DNA of 64,000 nt. Source: Muriicola sp041358175. Its GTDB lineage: Bacteria > Bacteroidota > Bacteroidia > Flavobacteriales > Flavobacteriaceae. A program made the translations under genes and the position numbers. The notes beneath the pieces were generated by a model. It was not told where the DNA came from, made no database searches, and saw only the letters and a list, made by a program, of their open reading frames with translations. Of the stretch, positions 28,383 through 36,396 are shown one piece after another. Positions within the stretch are counted from its first letter, which is position 1. Each line of letters begins with the position of its first letter. The DNA is taken from assembly GCF_041358175.1 (NCBI RefSeq), contig NZ_JBGKBE010000001.1:62001-126000 (forward strand), given 5' to 3'.

Positions 28383-29966
28383 TTAAGTACTTGCCAGAAG
28401 TATCTCATCAAAATCAACTCCTTCAATCGGAATTATTTTTTCTTCCTGATGATCCCATTCTATTCTTCTTCCCAATTTATAGGCCAGCCCGGTCATATGG
28501 GCAGTTATAGCCTCATCAAAACCTTCTTTTATTCCACAACTCAACGTTCCACCATTTTTAATTGCACTAAGCCATTCCCTCAAATGTAAATAGGTTGAAT
28601 TTACACGTACTCCGTCTATATAGGTCCACATGAGGCCTTTATCTGCAAAATACTGGGATGTAGCCGATGAGACGGCATCCGGTACATTAGCTCCCGGATT
28701 GTAGTGGTAAATAGGAACATTGGGTTTCATTTTGCCCTCTTCGAGCATTTCGGCATATTTGGTTGATCCTCCATCCGGCCAGATAGTGAGATTATTACCG
28801 AGCTCCATCGATGCGTCGTGCCCCATTAGTATGGTAGGTCGATTGTAGCCGTTCCCGAGCGTTGCATTATAAGTAAAGGTCATTCCTTTTTCCTTTCCTT
28901 TTACCTGACTGCTACCTGTGCTGAAATCAGGGAAATCCATATTCACCTGGAGTACATCGGGCACATTCCTCCCATCGTTGTGAGTATAAATGCCCCCAGA
29001 AGCAGTAATGTATTTGGGTATCCCCATATTCAGGACACAATTGAGGCGGTCATAGTCATGAGTAAGCAAATCACCGGATAAACCAGAACCATAGGCCCAC
29101 CATTTACGCCAGCGGAAAAAATGGTTTTTATTAAAGGGTATTTTTGGGGCGCTGCCCAGGAACAGATCCCAATCTATGGTTTGTTCACTGGCCTTTTCAT
29201 GGATGTCGTAATTCCACGCTCCGTTGTCATCATTTCTATTGGTAAAAGTTTGTACCACAGAAACATGCCCCAGAACTTTTTTATCGATAATATCACTGGC
29301 AGTTTTAAAACTTAAGGTCTGTCTGTGCTGATGACCTACCATCAGATGTGCATTCGAATTCCTTGCCGCCTCCCTAAGCCTGTACGTTTCCTCAATGGTA
29401 TGGGTCATGGGCTTTTCAACATAAACGTGGATCCCGTTTTCAAGGGCGTCTATGGTCATAGGGGCATGCCAGTGATCCGGGGTGGCAATGATAACCGCAT
29501 CTACTTCTCCACTCCTGATCATTTCCTGATGCGTACCATATCTTTTTACCTTATTATCAGGGGTGGAAAATGAAGCAATAACATTTTCTGCTCGTATATC
29601 AAAGATGTCACAGACCCCCGTGATTTTAAGGTTTAATTTTTCCTGATCGAGGAATTCCTGTAGTTGTGTATTGCCACTGAGTCTTTCTTCCTCCTTCATC
29701 TGTTCAATCCACTCCTTGGTAGCAAAGCCCAGGGCCCTGCAGAGCTGTTCTCCTCTTATACCAAAGCCGATTATTCCAATTCGTATTGGTTCCCCACCTA
29801 TTTCGGGTAAAGCCGTAGGTAAGGATGGTTCAATTTTTAACTGCTCTAGAATTTCAGAACGGTCTTTGCTCTTTATCAAGGCATTAGCAGTTCCTGCCCA
29901 CCATACGGTTCCTAGTATAGGTAGTCCTCCCAGACCTTTTAATATATCACGTCGTGTCCATTTCAT
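28383..29966 (-). CDS. Tat-exported Gfo/Idh/MocA-family oxidoreductase
   Basis: A 527-residue NAD(P)-dependent oxidoreductase family member. The N-terminus has a twin-arginine signal (TRRDILKGLGG then a hydrophobic run ending near ANA), so the folded protein would be exported with its cofactor. The Rossmann fold follows with GIIGFGIRGEQL near residue 67, a conserved VIIATPDHWHAPM and the catalytic EKPMTHTIEE block. Exported Gfo/Idh proteins in Bacteroidetes often act on sugars or derivatives, including some as glycosidases; the substrate is unknown here. It overlaps the doxX-like gene by four bases, forming a two-gene unit that is read from an FNR-type promoter and ends at a strong terminator. 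Confidence 0.9.
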   Translation of the reverse strand: MKWTRRDILKGLGGLPILGTVWWAGTANALIKSKDRSEILEQLKIEPSLPTALPEIGGEPIRIGIIGFGIRGEQLCRALGFATKEWIEQMKEEERLSGNTQLQEFLDQEKLNLKITGVCDIFDIRAENVIASFSTPDNKVKRYGTHQEMIRSGEVDAVIIATPDHWHAPMTIDALENGIHVYVEKPMTHTIEETYRLREAARNSNAHLMVGHQHRQTLSFKTASDIIDKKVLGHVSVVQTFTNRNDDNGAWNYDIHEKASEQTIDWDLFLGSAPKIPFNKNHFFRWRKWWAYGSGLSGDLLTHDYDRLNCVLNMGIPKYITASGGIYTHNDGRNVPDVLQVNMDFPDFSTGSSQVKGKEKGMTFTYNATLGNGYNRPTILMGHDASMELGNNLTIWPDGGSTKYAEMLEEGKMKPNVPIYHYNPGANVPDAVSSATSQYFADKGLMWTYIDGVRVNSTYLHLREWLSAIKNGGTLSCGIKEGFDEAITAHMTGLAYKLGRRIEWDHQEEKIIPIEGVDFDEILLAST

Positions 29967-30457
29967 GATTGAGGAGATTTAATAGTTTTTGGTTCTTTTT
30001 TAAAGAGATATTGCAAGCCAAAGTAGTGACCTGTTGGCAACTGAACCAGGATCCACAGGGCTGCTATCTCAATCAGATTCTTGTTGACAAACCAGTAGCT
30101 CCCCTCCACATTTTGCTGTTCAAGCCAGGGGAAAGGAGGATGTGCAAAATAATATAAGGCCAATAACCCAATTCCGGCAATGGCTCCCCATTTTTCAAAA
30201 ATCCCGAGAATGAGTGTGACACCAACAAAAATGAGAACCAGGGTGTTAAGGGTATCTACCCACCCCATGGTCGCTTCATTCGTAAGTGCAATGAATAAAG
30301 ATTTAAACGGCCCCTGTGCGGTAGCCAGATAACCAAAGGCGGTCCAGTCTGGATTGAATAGCTTTATTACCCCTTCATAAAGAAAGTGCCATCCAATCAG
30401 GATACGTAAAAAAACCACACTTTTCAGGAGTGATTCTTTTTTAATAATATCAGTCAT
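29963..30457 (-). CDS. DoxX-family membrane protein
   Basis: A 164-residue membrane protein with about four hydrophobic helices (residues about 13-30, 62-85, 88-108 and 127-145). FLRILIGWHFLYEGVIKLFNP near the start is a DoxX/DoxD hallmark. Family members are associated with quinone-linked or redox-stress functions in some organisms, but the role of this one is not known. It is the first gene of a unit with the exported Gfo/Idh oxidoreductase, overlapping it by four bases, which hints that it could relay electrons or support that enzyme (inference). Confidence 0.85.
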   Translation of the reverse strand: MTDIIKKESLLKSVVFLRILIGWHFLYEGVIKLFNPDWTAFGYLATAQGPFKSLFIALTNEATMGWVDTLNTLVLIFVGVTLILGIFEKWGAIAGIGLLALYYFAHPPFPWLEQQNVEGSYWFVNKNLIEIAALWILVQLPTGHYFGLQYLFKKEPKTIKSPQS

Positions 30458-30531
30458 ATATATAAAATTTGAATGTAAAAATTACTTTCTCAGGCATTTG
30501 AAAAACCGTTGATTTGCCTGTATAAAACCTT

Positions 30532-30574
30532 CAAAACTAGCTACAAAGCAAACTACTAACTATGATTTATATCA
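30532..30574 (-). promoter_or_regulatory. FNR-type operator plus perfect -7 core upstream of doxX
   Basis: On the minus strand TGATATAAATCA (30563-30574) is followed by exactly 23 bases and then TAGTTTTG (30532-30539), a full TANNTTTG match, about 75 bases before the doxX-like ATG. The palindrome shares its last three bases with the stop codon of the aminotransferase gene. Layout is identical to the tonB, nifJ, fdx, korA and rnf promoters. Confidence 0.68.
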
Positions 30575-31834
30575 GGTTTGTCGTGCCAGAATTTTCATGG
30601 CTTTTACAAAATCATCCAGTTCTGCTATAGTAGTGTAAACATTGGGTGTTATCCTACAGCCCTGAACATTGTGATGGTCAATGTCCACGGTAAATATCCT
30701 GAATTCTTCCATTAGTGTTCTGGCCAGTTCGGAGGGCTTCATATGCCGAATCCCAACGTTGGCTATTCCACAGCTCCTGTGTGGTTCCACAGGCGTATTA
30801 ATAATAATATTTTCGGTATCTCTGAGCTGATCCGACCAATAGCGCTGAAGGTACCTCAACCGCTTTTCCTTTCGCTCCATCCCGATGAGTTCCAGGTAAT
30901 CCAGGGCATCGTTTATCGTTAGGTCGGTATGAACAGGGTGGGTTCCTATATGGTTCAGACGACCAATATCATCCGCCTCTCTGTGGTGCTCGGCAAGTAG
31001 AGGCCATATCTTGGAAATATTCTTTTTGGCGACAAAGAGGATTCCTGCCCCCAGAGGGGTGCTCAGCCATTTATGCAGGCTTGAACCGTAGTAGTCACAG
31101 TTGAGTTCTTTTATATCGACCTCGATATGTCCCACACAATGAGCCCCGTCAACCATGACCTCCACTCCATGGCTGTGGGCCATGTCACAAATTTTTCTCA
31201 CCGGGAGAATCTGTCCGGTAATATTCACCATGTGGCAGATCATCATTAATTTGGTTTTCGGCCCGATCTGAGATTCGTACAATGACACAATTTCTTCATC
31301 CGAATCCGGGTGATTGGGCAGGGAAATAGTTTTAAGTACCAGTCCGTACTTTTTGGCAGTGAGTTTAAAATGCTCTCTCATTGCCCCGTAATCCTGCACT
31401 GCAAAAACAGCCTCATCACCTTTTTCCCAGGGATACCCGCCAATGATCATATCAAGAGACTCCGTAGTATTTCTGGTGATAATCAATTCGTCTGAATCGC
31501 AGCCAACCAGCTGAGCCAGACGGCTGGCAATCCTTTTTTTGTTATCCCATTGCACGGTCCGCATATAATGCGATCCTTCGTAATTCACCTGTTCTATATG
31601 CTTGTGAAACTTTTCAATGGTGGGGATAGGTGCAATATTGTAATACCCGTTCTCCAGGTTAATATAGTCTGGTTTTAAGGCATAGTCGATTCTGATTCGT
31701 TGCCAAAAATCATCTTCATCATTAAGCTCGTATGATCCGCGCTCTACCGGGGAAGAGGCATTAAGAGACAGGGGAAGAAAAGGAGTGATCAGGGCAGCCT
31801 GCCCCATTTTCTGTAAAAATGATCTTTTGTCCAT
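30572..31834 (-). CDS. Class V aminotransferase-fold PLP enzyme (isopenicillin-N epimerase-like), with signal peptide
   Basis: A 420-residue fold-type I PLP enzyme. The N-terminus (RSFLQKMGQAALITPFLPL) looks like an export signal, unusual for a PLP enzyme but frequent in this branch. The PLP lysine is K255 in SSLHKWLSTPLGAG; upstream MVDGAHCVGHI supplies the Asp that holds the cofactor nitrogen and RNTTESLD the phosphate-binding segment. The closest recognisable relatives are labelled isopenicillin-N epimerase or cysteine desulfurase-like; the actual substrate is unknown. It is divergent from the GntP-RidA-D-serine dehydratase-like-dipeptidase operon and likely works with it on D-amino acids or peptides (inference). 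Confidence 0.85.
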   Translation of the reverse strand: MDKRSFLQKMGQAALITPFLPLSLNASSPVERGSYELNDEDDFWQRIRIDYALKPDYINLENGYYNIAPIPTIEKFHKHIEQVNYEGSHYMRTVQWDNKKRIASRLAQLVGCDSDELIITRNTTESLDMIIGGYPWEKGDEAVFAVQDYGAMREHFKLTAKKYGLVLKTISLPNHPDSDEEIVSLYESQIGPKTKLMMICHMVNITGQILPVRKICDMAHSHGVEVMVDGAHCVGHIEVDIKELNCDYYGSSLHKWLSTPLGAGILFVAKKNISKIWPLLAEHHREADDIGRLNHIGTHPVHTDLTINDALDYLELIGMERKEKRLRYLQRYWSDQLRDTENIIINTPVEPHRSCGIANVGIRHMKPSELARTLMEEFRIFTVDIDHHNVQGCRITPNVYTTIAELDDFVKAMKILARQT

Positions 31835-31893
31835 TTCGTTCAGATTATTCTACAAGATAAAAAATAGATCGCTTTAAGTTCTATTCAAAATGG

Positions 31894-31901
31894 TATATTT
31901 A
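31894..31901 (+). promoter_or_regulatory. Candidate -7 core of the gntP operon
   Basis: TATATTTA, one mismatch from TANNTTTG, lies 35 bases before the permease ATG; a TTTA at 31873-31876 sits 17 bases upstream as a weak -33 candidate. No FNR-type palindrome is present here. Confidence 0.38.
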
Positions 31902-31935
31902 ACACTTAGACTTATTCCCGGACCCAACGCCAACT

Positions 31936-33252
31936 ATGCCACTAGTTATCGTCATCATAGGTATTCTTATCCTTTTTCTGCTGATTGCGAAATGGAAACT
32001 GAATCCTTTTATCACTTTTATTTTGGTTTCCCTTTTTGTGGGAATTGCCGAAGGCATGGATTTAGAGACTGTGGTCAGCTCTATAGAAAATGGGATAGGC
32101 AATACACTAGGGTTCCTGGTTATGATCCTGGGATTGGGAGCCATGCTGGGTAAATTGGTAGCCGATAGCGGAGCCGCACAACGCATTACTTCTAAATTGA
32201 TCGATCAATTCGGAAAAAAGAATATCCAGTGGGCACTGGTCCTTACCGGATTTATTGTAGGAATCCCTCTTTTTTATTCGGTAGGCTTTGTGATTCTGGT
32301 CCCCCTGGTTTTTACCGTAGCTGCCCGTACCGGTCTGCCATTACTCTACGTTGGCCTGCCAATGCTGGCTTCCCTTTCCGTTACCCACGGGTATCTTCCG
32401 CCGCATCCTGCGCCGACGGCTATTACTGTGATGTTCGATGCCGATATGGGAAAAACCCTGATCTACGGCATTATAGTTGCTATCCCTGCAATTGTCATTG
32501 CAGGTCCGTTTTTTTCTAGGACCTTAAAAAATATACACGCAACTCCTCTGAAGGAATTTGTAAATCCCAAAATCCTGAAGGATGATGAAATGCCCGGAAT
32601 GCGGGTAAGTATTGTTACAGCCCTCTTACCGATCATCCTGATTGGTCTGGCCACTATAGCCGATTTATTGATTCCTCAGGATTTTCCCCTGAAAAATATT
32701 ATTGCTTTTCTGGGGAATCCAGTAATTGCGATGCTGATATCTGTGCTGGTAGCTATATATACCCTTGGGCTGGCAAGGGGCAAAAAAATGAAGGAAGTAA
32801 TGGATTCAGTAGGGAGTTCCATTTCCGGCATAACCATGGTCTTATTGATCATTGCCGGGGCAGGAGCCCTGAAACAGGTTCTAATAGATAGCGGGGTTAG
32901 TCAGTATATCGCCGATTTGCTAAAAGGATCATCCCTTTCTCCTTTATTCCTGGCATGGTTAATCGCCACTGTAATCAGAGTTTCTGTAGGTTCGGCAACC
33001 GTTGCCGGCTTAACCGCAGCAGGGATCGTAATGCCCATGATTGCAAGTACCGGGGTGAGTCCTGAATTAATGGTCCTTGCCATTGGCTCGGGCAGCCTGA
33101 TGCTTTCACATGTAAACGATAGCGGATTCTGGCTCTTTAAAGAATATTTTAATCTGTCGGTAAAAGACACATTAAAAAGCTGGACCCTGATGGAAACCAC
33201 CGTTGGAGTAGTTGGTCTTATTGGGGTTCTTATCCTGAACCAATTTATTTAA
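31936..33252 (+). CDS. GntP-family permease
   Basis: A 438-residue membrane transporter with about 12 hydrophobic segments. GNTLGFLVMILGLGAMLGKLVADSGAA and the later GVSPELMVLAIGSGSLMLSHVNDSGFW are diagnostic of the gluconate permease (GntP) family of proton symporters. That family includes gluconate carriers but also E. coli DsdX, which takes up D-serine. Here the next genes are RidA and a D-serine dehydratase/D-threonine aldolase-like enzyme and there is no gluconate kinase, so a D-hydroxy-amino-acid substrate is the better guess. The ATG at 31936 begins a membrane helix directly; an upstream in-frame start is absent, the alternative ATG being in another frame. Confidence 0.9.
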   Translation: MPLVIVIIGILILFLLIAKWKLNPFITFILVSLFVGIAEGMDLETVVSSIENGIGNTLGFLVMILGLGAMLGKLVADSGAAQRITSKLIDQFGKKNIQWALVLTGFIVGIPLFYSVGFVILVPLVFTVAARTGLPLLYVGLPMLASLSVTHGYLPPHPAPTAITVMFDADMGKTLIYGIIVAIPAIVIAGPFFSRTLKNIHATPLKEFVNPKILKDDEMPGMRVSIVTALLPIILIGLATIADLLIPQDFPLKNIIAFLGNPVIAMLISVLVAIYTLGLARGKKMKEVMDSVGSSISGITMVLLIIAGAGALKQVLIDSGVSQYIADLLKGSSLSPLFLAWLIATVIRVSVGSATVAGLTAAGIVMPMIASTGVSPELMVLAIGSGSLMLSHVNDSGFWLFKEYFNLSVKDTLKSWTLMETTVGVVGLIGVLILNQFI

Positions 33253-33262
33253 ATCTATAAGT

Positions 33263-33727
33263 ATGAGTAATTCTCCTTCACAAAGAATAAAAGACCTGGG
33301 ATTGGTACTGCCACCGGCCCCACCTCCTGCAGGACTCTATAAACCTGTAATGGTGGTTGATGGCTTTTTGTACATTTCAGGGCAGGGACCCATGAAAAGC
33401 GATGGAACCTATATAACCGGAAAAGTTGGGGAAACATTAACCCTGGGAGAAGCAAAACTAGCAGCCGAACAGGTAGGTCTTACCATGCTTTCAACCATCA
33501 TTACACATTTTGGAGATATTGATAGAATCCAACGCCTGGTAAAGACACTGGGAATGGTTAATTCGACACCTGAATTTGACCAGCATCCACTGGTTATCAA
33601 CGGCTTCAGCGAGCTGATGGCGGATATTTTCGGAACTGAAAACGGCGTGGGAGTGAGAAGTGCAGTAGGTATGATTCTCCCGGGCCAGGTAGCAGTGGAA
33701 ATAGAAGCTATGTTTGAACTTCACTGA
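33263..33727 (+). CDS. RidA-family enamine/imine deaminase-like protein
   Basis: A 154-residue member of the RidA/YjgF/YER057c/UK114 family, which hydrolyses reactive enamines such as 2-aminoacrylate formed by PLP dehydratases. The proline-rich start (LPPAPPPAGLYKP), VDGFLYISGQGP and the C-terminal block GVRSAVGMILPGQVAVEIEA are characteristic; the last contains the Arg that binds the substrate carboxylate in active RidA proteins. It lies 10 bases after the permease and 11 before the dehydratase-like gene, in one operon. Detoxifying 2-aminoacrylate released by that neighbour is a natural reading (inference). Confidence 0.9.
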   Translation: MSNSPSQRIKDLGLVLPPAPPPAGLYKPVMVVDGFLYISGQGPMKSDGTYITGKVGETLTLGEAKLAAEQVGLTMLSTIITHFGDIDRIQRLVKTLGMVNSTPEFDQHPLVINGFSELMADIFGTENGVGVRSAVGMILPGQVAVEIEAMFELH

Positions 33728-33738
33728 CAGGCCTGGAT

Positions 33739-34851
33739 ATGGAAAAAAGACCTTGGTACAAGATTGAAAATGAAGAAGAGATTTCCTCTCCTTGTCTTTT
33801 GGTGCATCCCTTGAGAATTGAGCGCAACATTCAAACCATGATCAGCATGGTAAGTGATGTAAAAAAACTCAGGCCGCACATAAAGACCCATAAAATGGCC
33901 GAAGTAATCGACCTGCAGTTAAAATACGGCATTGATAAATTCAAGTGTGCCACTATTGCCGAAGCCGAACTACTGGGGCAGCAAAAAGCATCGGATGTAC
34001 TCCTTGCCATGCAGCCTGTAGGACCCAACGTCGGGAGGTTTTTTAAGCTTTTATCAAAGTACCCTCACACCCAATTTTCCACGATCATAGACAATAAGGA
34101 CAGTCTGAGTGACATTGAAAAGATGGCGAAAACGAAGGGCAAAAGTGTTGGTCTTTTTCTGGATTTAAACGTGGGAATGGATCGTACCGGAATTCAACCT
34201 AGTGAAGAGGCCGCTGAGCTGTACAAAAAGATAGCGGATAGTAAATATCTTGAAGCATCCGGATTACATGTCTACGACGGGCATATCAGAAATCCGGCTA
34301 TTGAAGACAGGGAAAGAGAATGCGATGCGGCATTTAAGGGTGTAGTGGAATTAAAACACCAGCTGGAAGCGGAAGGATATGCTGTGCCGACTATTGTGGC
34401 AGGAGGATCTCCATCATTTCCTGTTCATGCCAGGCGAAAAGAAGTAGATAACAGTCCGGGTACCACTCTCTTATGGGATGCCAGATACGGTTCTTCATTT
34501 AAAGACATGGACTTTCTCCCGGCTGCCGTATTGATTACAAGGGTGATCAGTAAGCCAGCTACTGATATTTTTTGTCTAGACCTTGGCCATAAGGCCATAG
34601 CTCCCGAGATGGACTTCCCCAGGGTGCACATTTTTGGGCTGGAAGATTGCGAACAGATCGGTCAGAGTGAAGAACACCTCGTACTGAGAAATACATCAAA
34701 GTCCCCTGTAAAAATAGGGCAGGTATTTTATGCTATTCCCATGCATATTTGTCCGACTGTTGCGAAATATCCGGAGGTATTGACTATTGAAGACGGAAAG
34801 TTGACAGGCAAATGGAAAGTGGCAGCAAGAGATCATCGATTGATTATTTAG
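33739..34851 (+). CDS. D-serine dehydratase / D-threonine aldolase-like fold-type III PLP enzyme
   Basis: A 370-residue alanine-racemase-fold enzyme. The PLP lysine should be K49 in RPHIKTHKM, and the C-terminal IPMHICPTVAKY contains the His-x-Cys pair that binds zinc or another metal in eukaryotic-type D-serine dehydratase and D-threonine aldolase. The family acts on beta-hydroxy D-amino acids, either by dehydration (D-serine to pyruvate and ammonia) or retro-aldol cleavage (D-threonine to glycine and acetaldehyde); sequence reading cannot decide between them. The neighbouring RidA favours a dehydratase. Operon with gntP, ridA and the dipeptidase. Confidence 0.88.
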   Translation: MEKRPWYKIENEEEISSPCLLVHPLRIERNIQTMISMVSDVKKLRPHIKTHKMAEVIDLQLKYGIDKFKCATIAEAELLGQQKASDVLLAMQPVGPNVGRFFKLLSKYPHTQFSTIIDNKDSLSDIEKMAKTKGKSVGLFLDLNVGMDRTGIQPSEEAAELYKKIADSKYLEASGLHVYDGHIRNPAIEDRERECDAAFKGVVELKHQLEAEGYAVPTIVAGGSPSFPVHARRKEVDNSPGTTLLWDARYGSSFKDMDFLPAAVLITRVISKPATDIFCLDLGHKAIAPEMDFPRVHIFGLEDCEQIGQSEEHLVLRNTSKSPVKIGQVFYAIPMHICPTVAKYPEVLTIEDGKLTGKWKVAARDHRLII

Positions 34852-34860
34852 AGACCCCCT

Positions 34861-35934
34861 ATGTTAATTTTTGACGCACATCTCGACCTTGCCATGAATG
34901 CCCTGGAATGGAACAGGAACCTCGTATTGCCGGTTGATGACATTCGAAATACAGAAGTGGGCATGAATGACAAACCCGACCGCGGTAAGAATACCGTTTC
35001 CCTGGATGCTATGCGTAAAGGAAATATCGGAATTTGCGTTGCTACTCAAATTGCCCGTTATGTTAAAAACACAAATCCGCTTCCGGGCTGGAATTCACCT
35101 CAGCAGGCCTGGGCACAAACCCAGGGGCAACTGGCCTGGTACAGAGCCATGGAGCAGCTAGGTGAAATGACACAGATTTCAAACCTTACAGAATTAAACC
35201 ATCACCTCGAATTATGGGATTCAAATTCGGATCCAAAAAAGCCTATCGGATTTATCCTCAGTTTGGAGGGTGCAGATTCTTTGTTTACTCTTGGTCATCT
35301 AGAAATGGCCTATGAGCAGGGATTAAGGGCTGTGGGTCCTGCACATTACGGTCCGGGGACCTATGCTTTTGGGACGAATTCCACAGGAAGTATTGGGGAA
35401 AGAGGCCGGGAACTGCTACTGGAAATGGCCCGCTTAAATATCATCCTGGATGTAACCCATTTGTGCGATCAAAGTTTTTGGGAAACCATGAAGGTGTATA
35501 ATGGGCCGGTCTGGGCTAGCCACAACAATTGCAGAGCCCTTGTCAACCACAACAGGCAATTCTCTGATGAACAAATCAAGGAATTGATTTCGCGAAAAGC
35601 CGTTATTGGAGTGGCTCTCGATGCCTGGATGATGGTCCCTAACTGGGAGAGAGGGCAATCATCTCCTGAATCAATGGGTGTGACACTACATACGATAATC
35701 GACCATATTGACCATATTTGTCAACTTTCAGGAAATTCACTACATGTGGGGATTGGTACTGATCTCGACGGGGGATTTGGCAAAGAACAATGCCCGGGGG
35801 ATGTTGACACCATTGCCGATCTTCAGAATATACCTCAATTGCTGGCTAACAGGGGATACTCACAGGAGGATATTGAGAACATCATGAATAAAAACTTCAT
35901 AGGTTTCCTTCAGGAAACATGGAAAGATTCCTGA
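34861..35934 (+). CDS. Membrane-dipeptidase family (M19) hydrolase
   Basis: A 357-residue amidohydrolase-fold dipeptidase without a visible signal peptide. Zinc-site motifs are present: FDAHLD (His7, Asp9) at the start, SLEGAD near residue 138, LDVTHL near 197, ASHNNCRAL near 219 and GIGTDLDGG near 299. M19 enzymes (renal dipeptidase type) cleave dipeptides, including those with a C-terminal D-residue, which fits the D-amino-acid theme of the operon. Last gene of the gntP-ridA-PLP enzyme unit, nine bases after the previous stop. Confidence 0.9.
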   Translation: MLIFDAHLDLAMNALEWNRNLVLPVDDIRNTEVGMNDKPDRGKNTVSLDAMRKGNIGICVATQIARYVKNTNPLPGWNSPQQAWAQTQGQLAWYRAMEQLGEMTQISNLTELNHHLELWDSNSDPKKPIGFILSLEGADSLFTLGHLEMAYEQGLRAVGPAHYGPGTYAFGTNSTGSIGERGRELLLEMARLNIILDVTHLCDQSFWETMKVYNGPVWASHNNCRALVNHNRQFSDEQIKELISRKAVIGVALDAWMMVPNWERGQSSPESMGVTLHTIIDHIDHICQLSGNSLHVGIGTDLDGGFGKEQCPGDVDTIADLQNIPQLLANRGYSQEDIENIMNKNFIGFLQETWKDS

Positions 35935-35956
35935 AAATTCAGCTGTGCCTGAACTC

Positions 35957-36334
35957 CTAGGCGATAATTTTCTCTTCCCTTAGAAATGTATCCAGTCTAT
36001 CGGCAATGTCGAAACAACGACTTACCTTTTCTACTCCATCACAATACCTGGAGTCCTTATTTTCATACTGGCAGTTGAGACCACTCAGACTTACATTTTC
36101 AAACTTTTTATTCAATTCCTTACATTGTGTAAACAAGGAATCGAGAGTATCCTCCTTCTTGGTTTCAATCCCACTGCGCAATAAGTAACCTCTTAGAAAA
36201 TTTTGGACGGCAATTTGTGCATTTTTACATACCAAAAAAGAAACAACATCTTCCTCGGGCCGGTATAATTCCTGGTTGGCCTCCTTCATTTTCTGGACGG
36301 CTATCTTAAAATAGGGGTTCGCTAAGTCTTCCAT
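35957..36334 (-). CDS. Small HEPN-like alpha-helical protein downstream of nifJ
   Basis: About 125 residues from the ATG at 36334, preferred over an ATG at 36379 because the extra 15 residues are polar and unrelated to a fold. The pattern AVQKMKEANQELYRPEEDV followed by KNAQIAVQNFLRGYLLRSG is that of HEPN domains, small helical bundles often paired with nucleotidyltransferases or serving as RNases. The Arg-x4-6-His motif of active HEPN RNases is not seen (the expected His region reads KKEDTLDSL). Five Cys residues in the second half are notable. No nucleotidyltransferase is adjacent; it follows nifJ by about 60 bases and could be co-transcribed. Function unknown. Confidence 0.6.
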   Translation of the reverse strand: MEDLANPYFKIAVQKMKEANQELYRPEEDVVSFLVCKNAQIAVQNFLRGYLLRSGIETKKEDTLDSLFTQCKELNKKFENVSLSGLNCQYENKDSRYCDGVEKVSRCFDIADRLDTFLREEKIIA

Positions 36335-36396
36335 CGCATCTGTTTTAAAATTATTCTTATTCCTTTTACATGTTCCCATGTTTGCTTATTCAGTGC

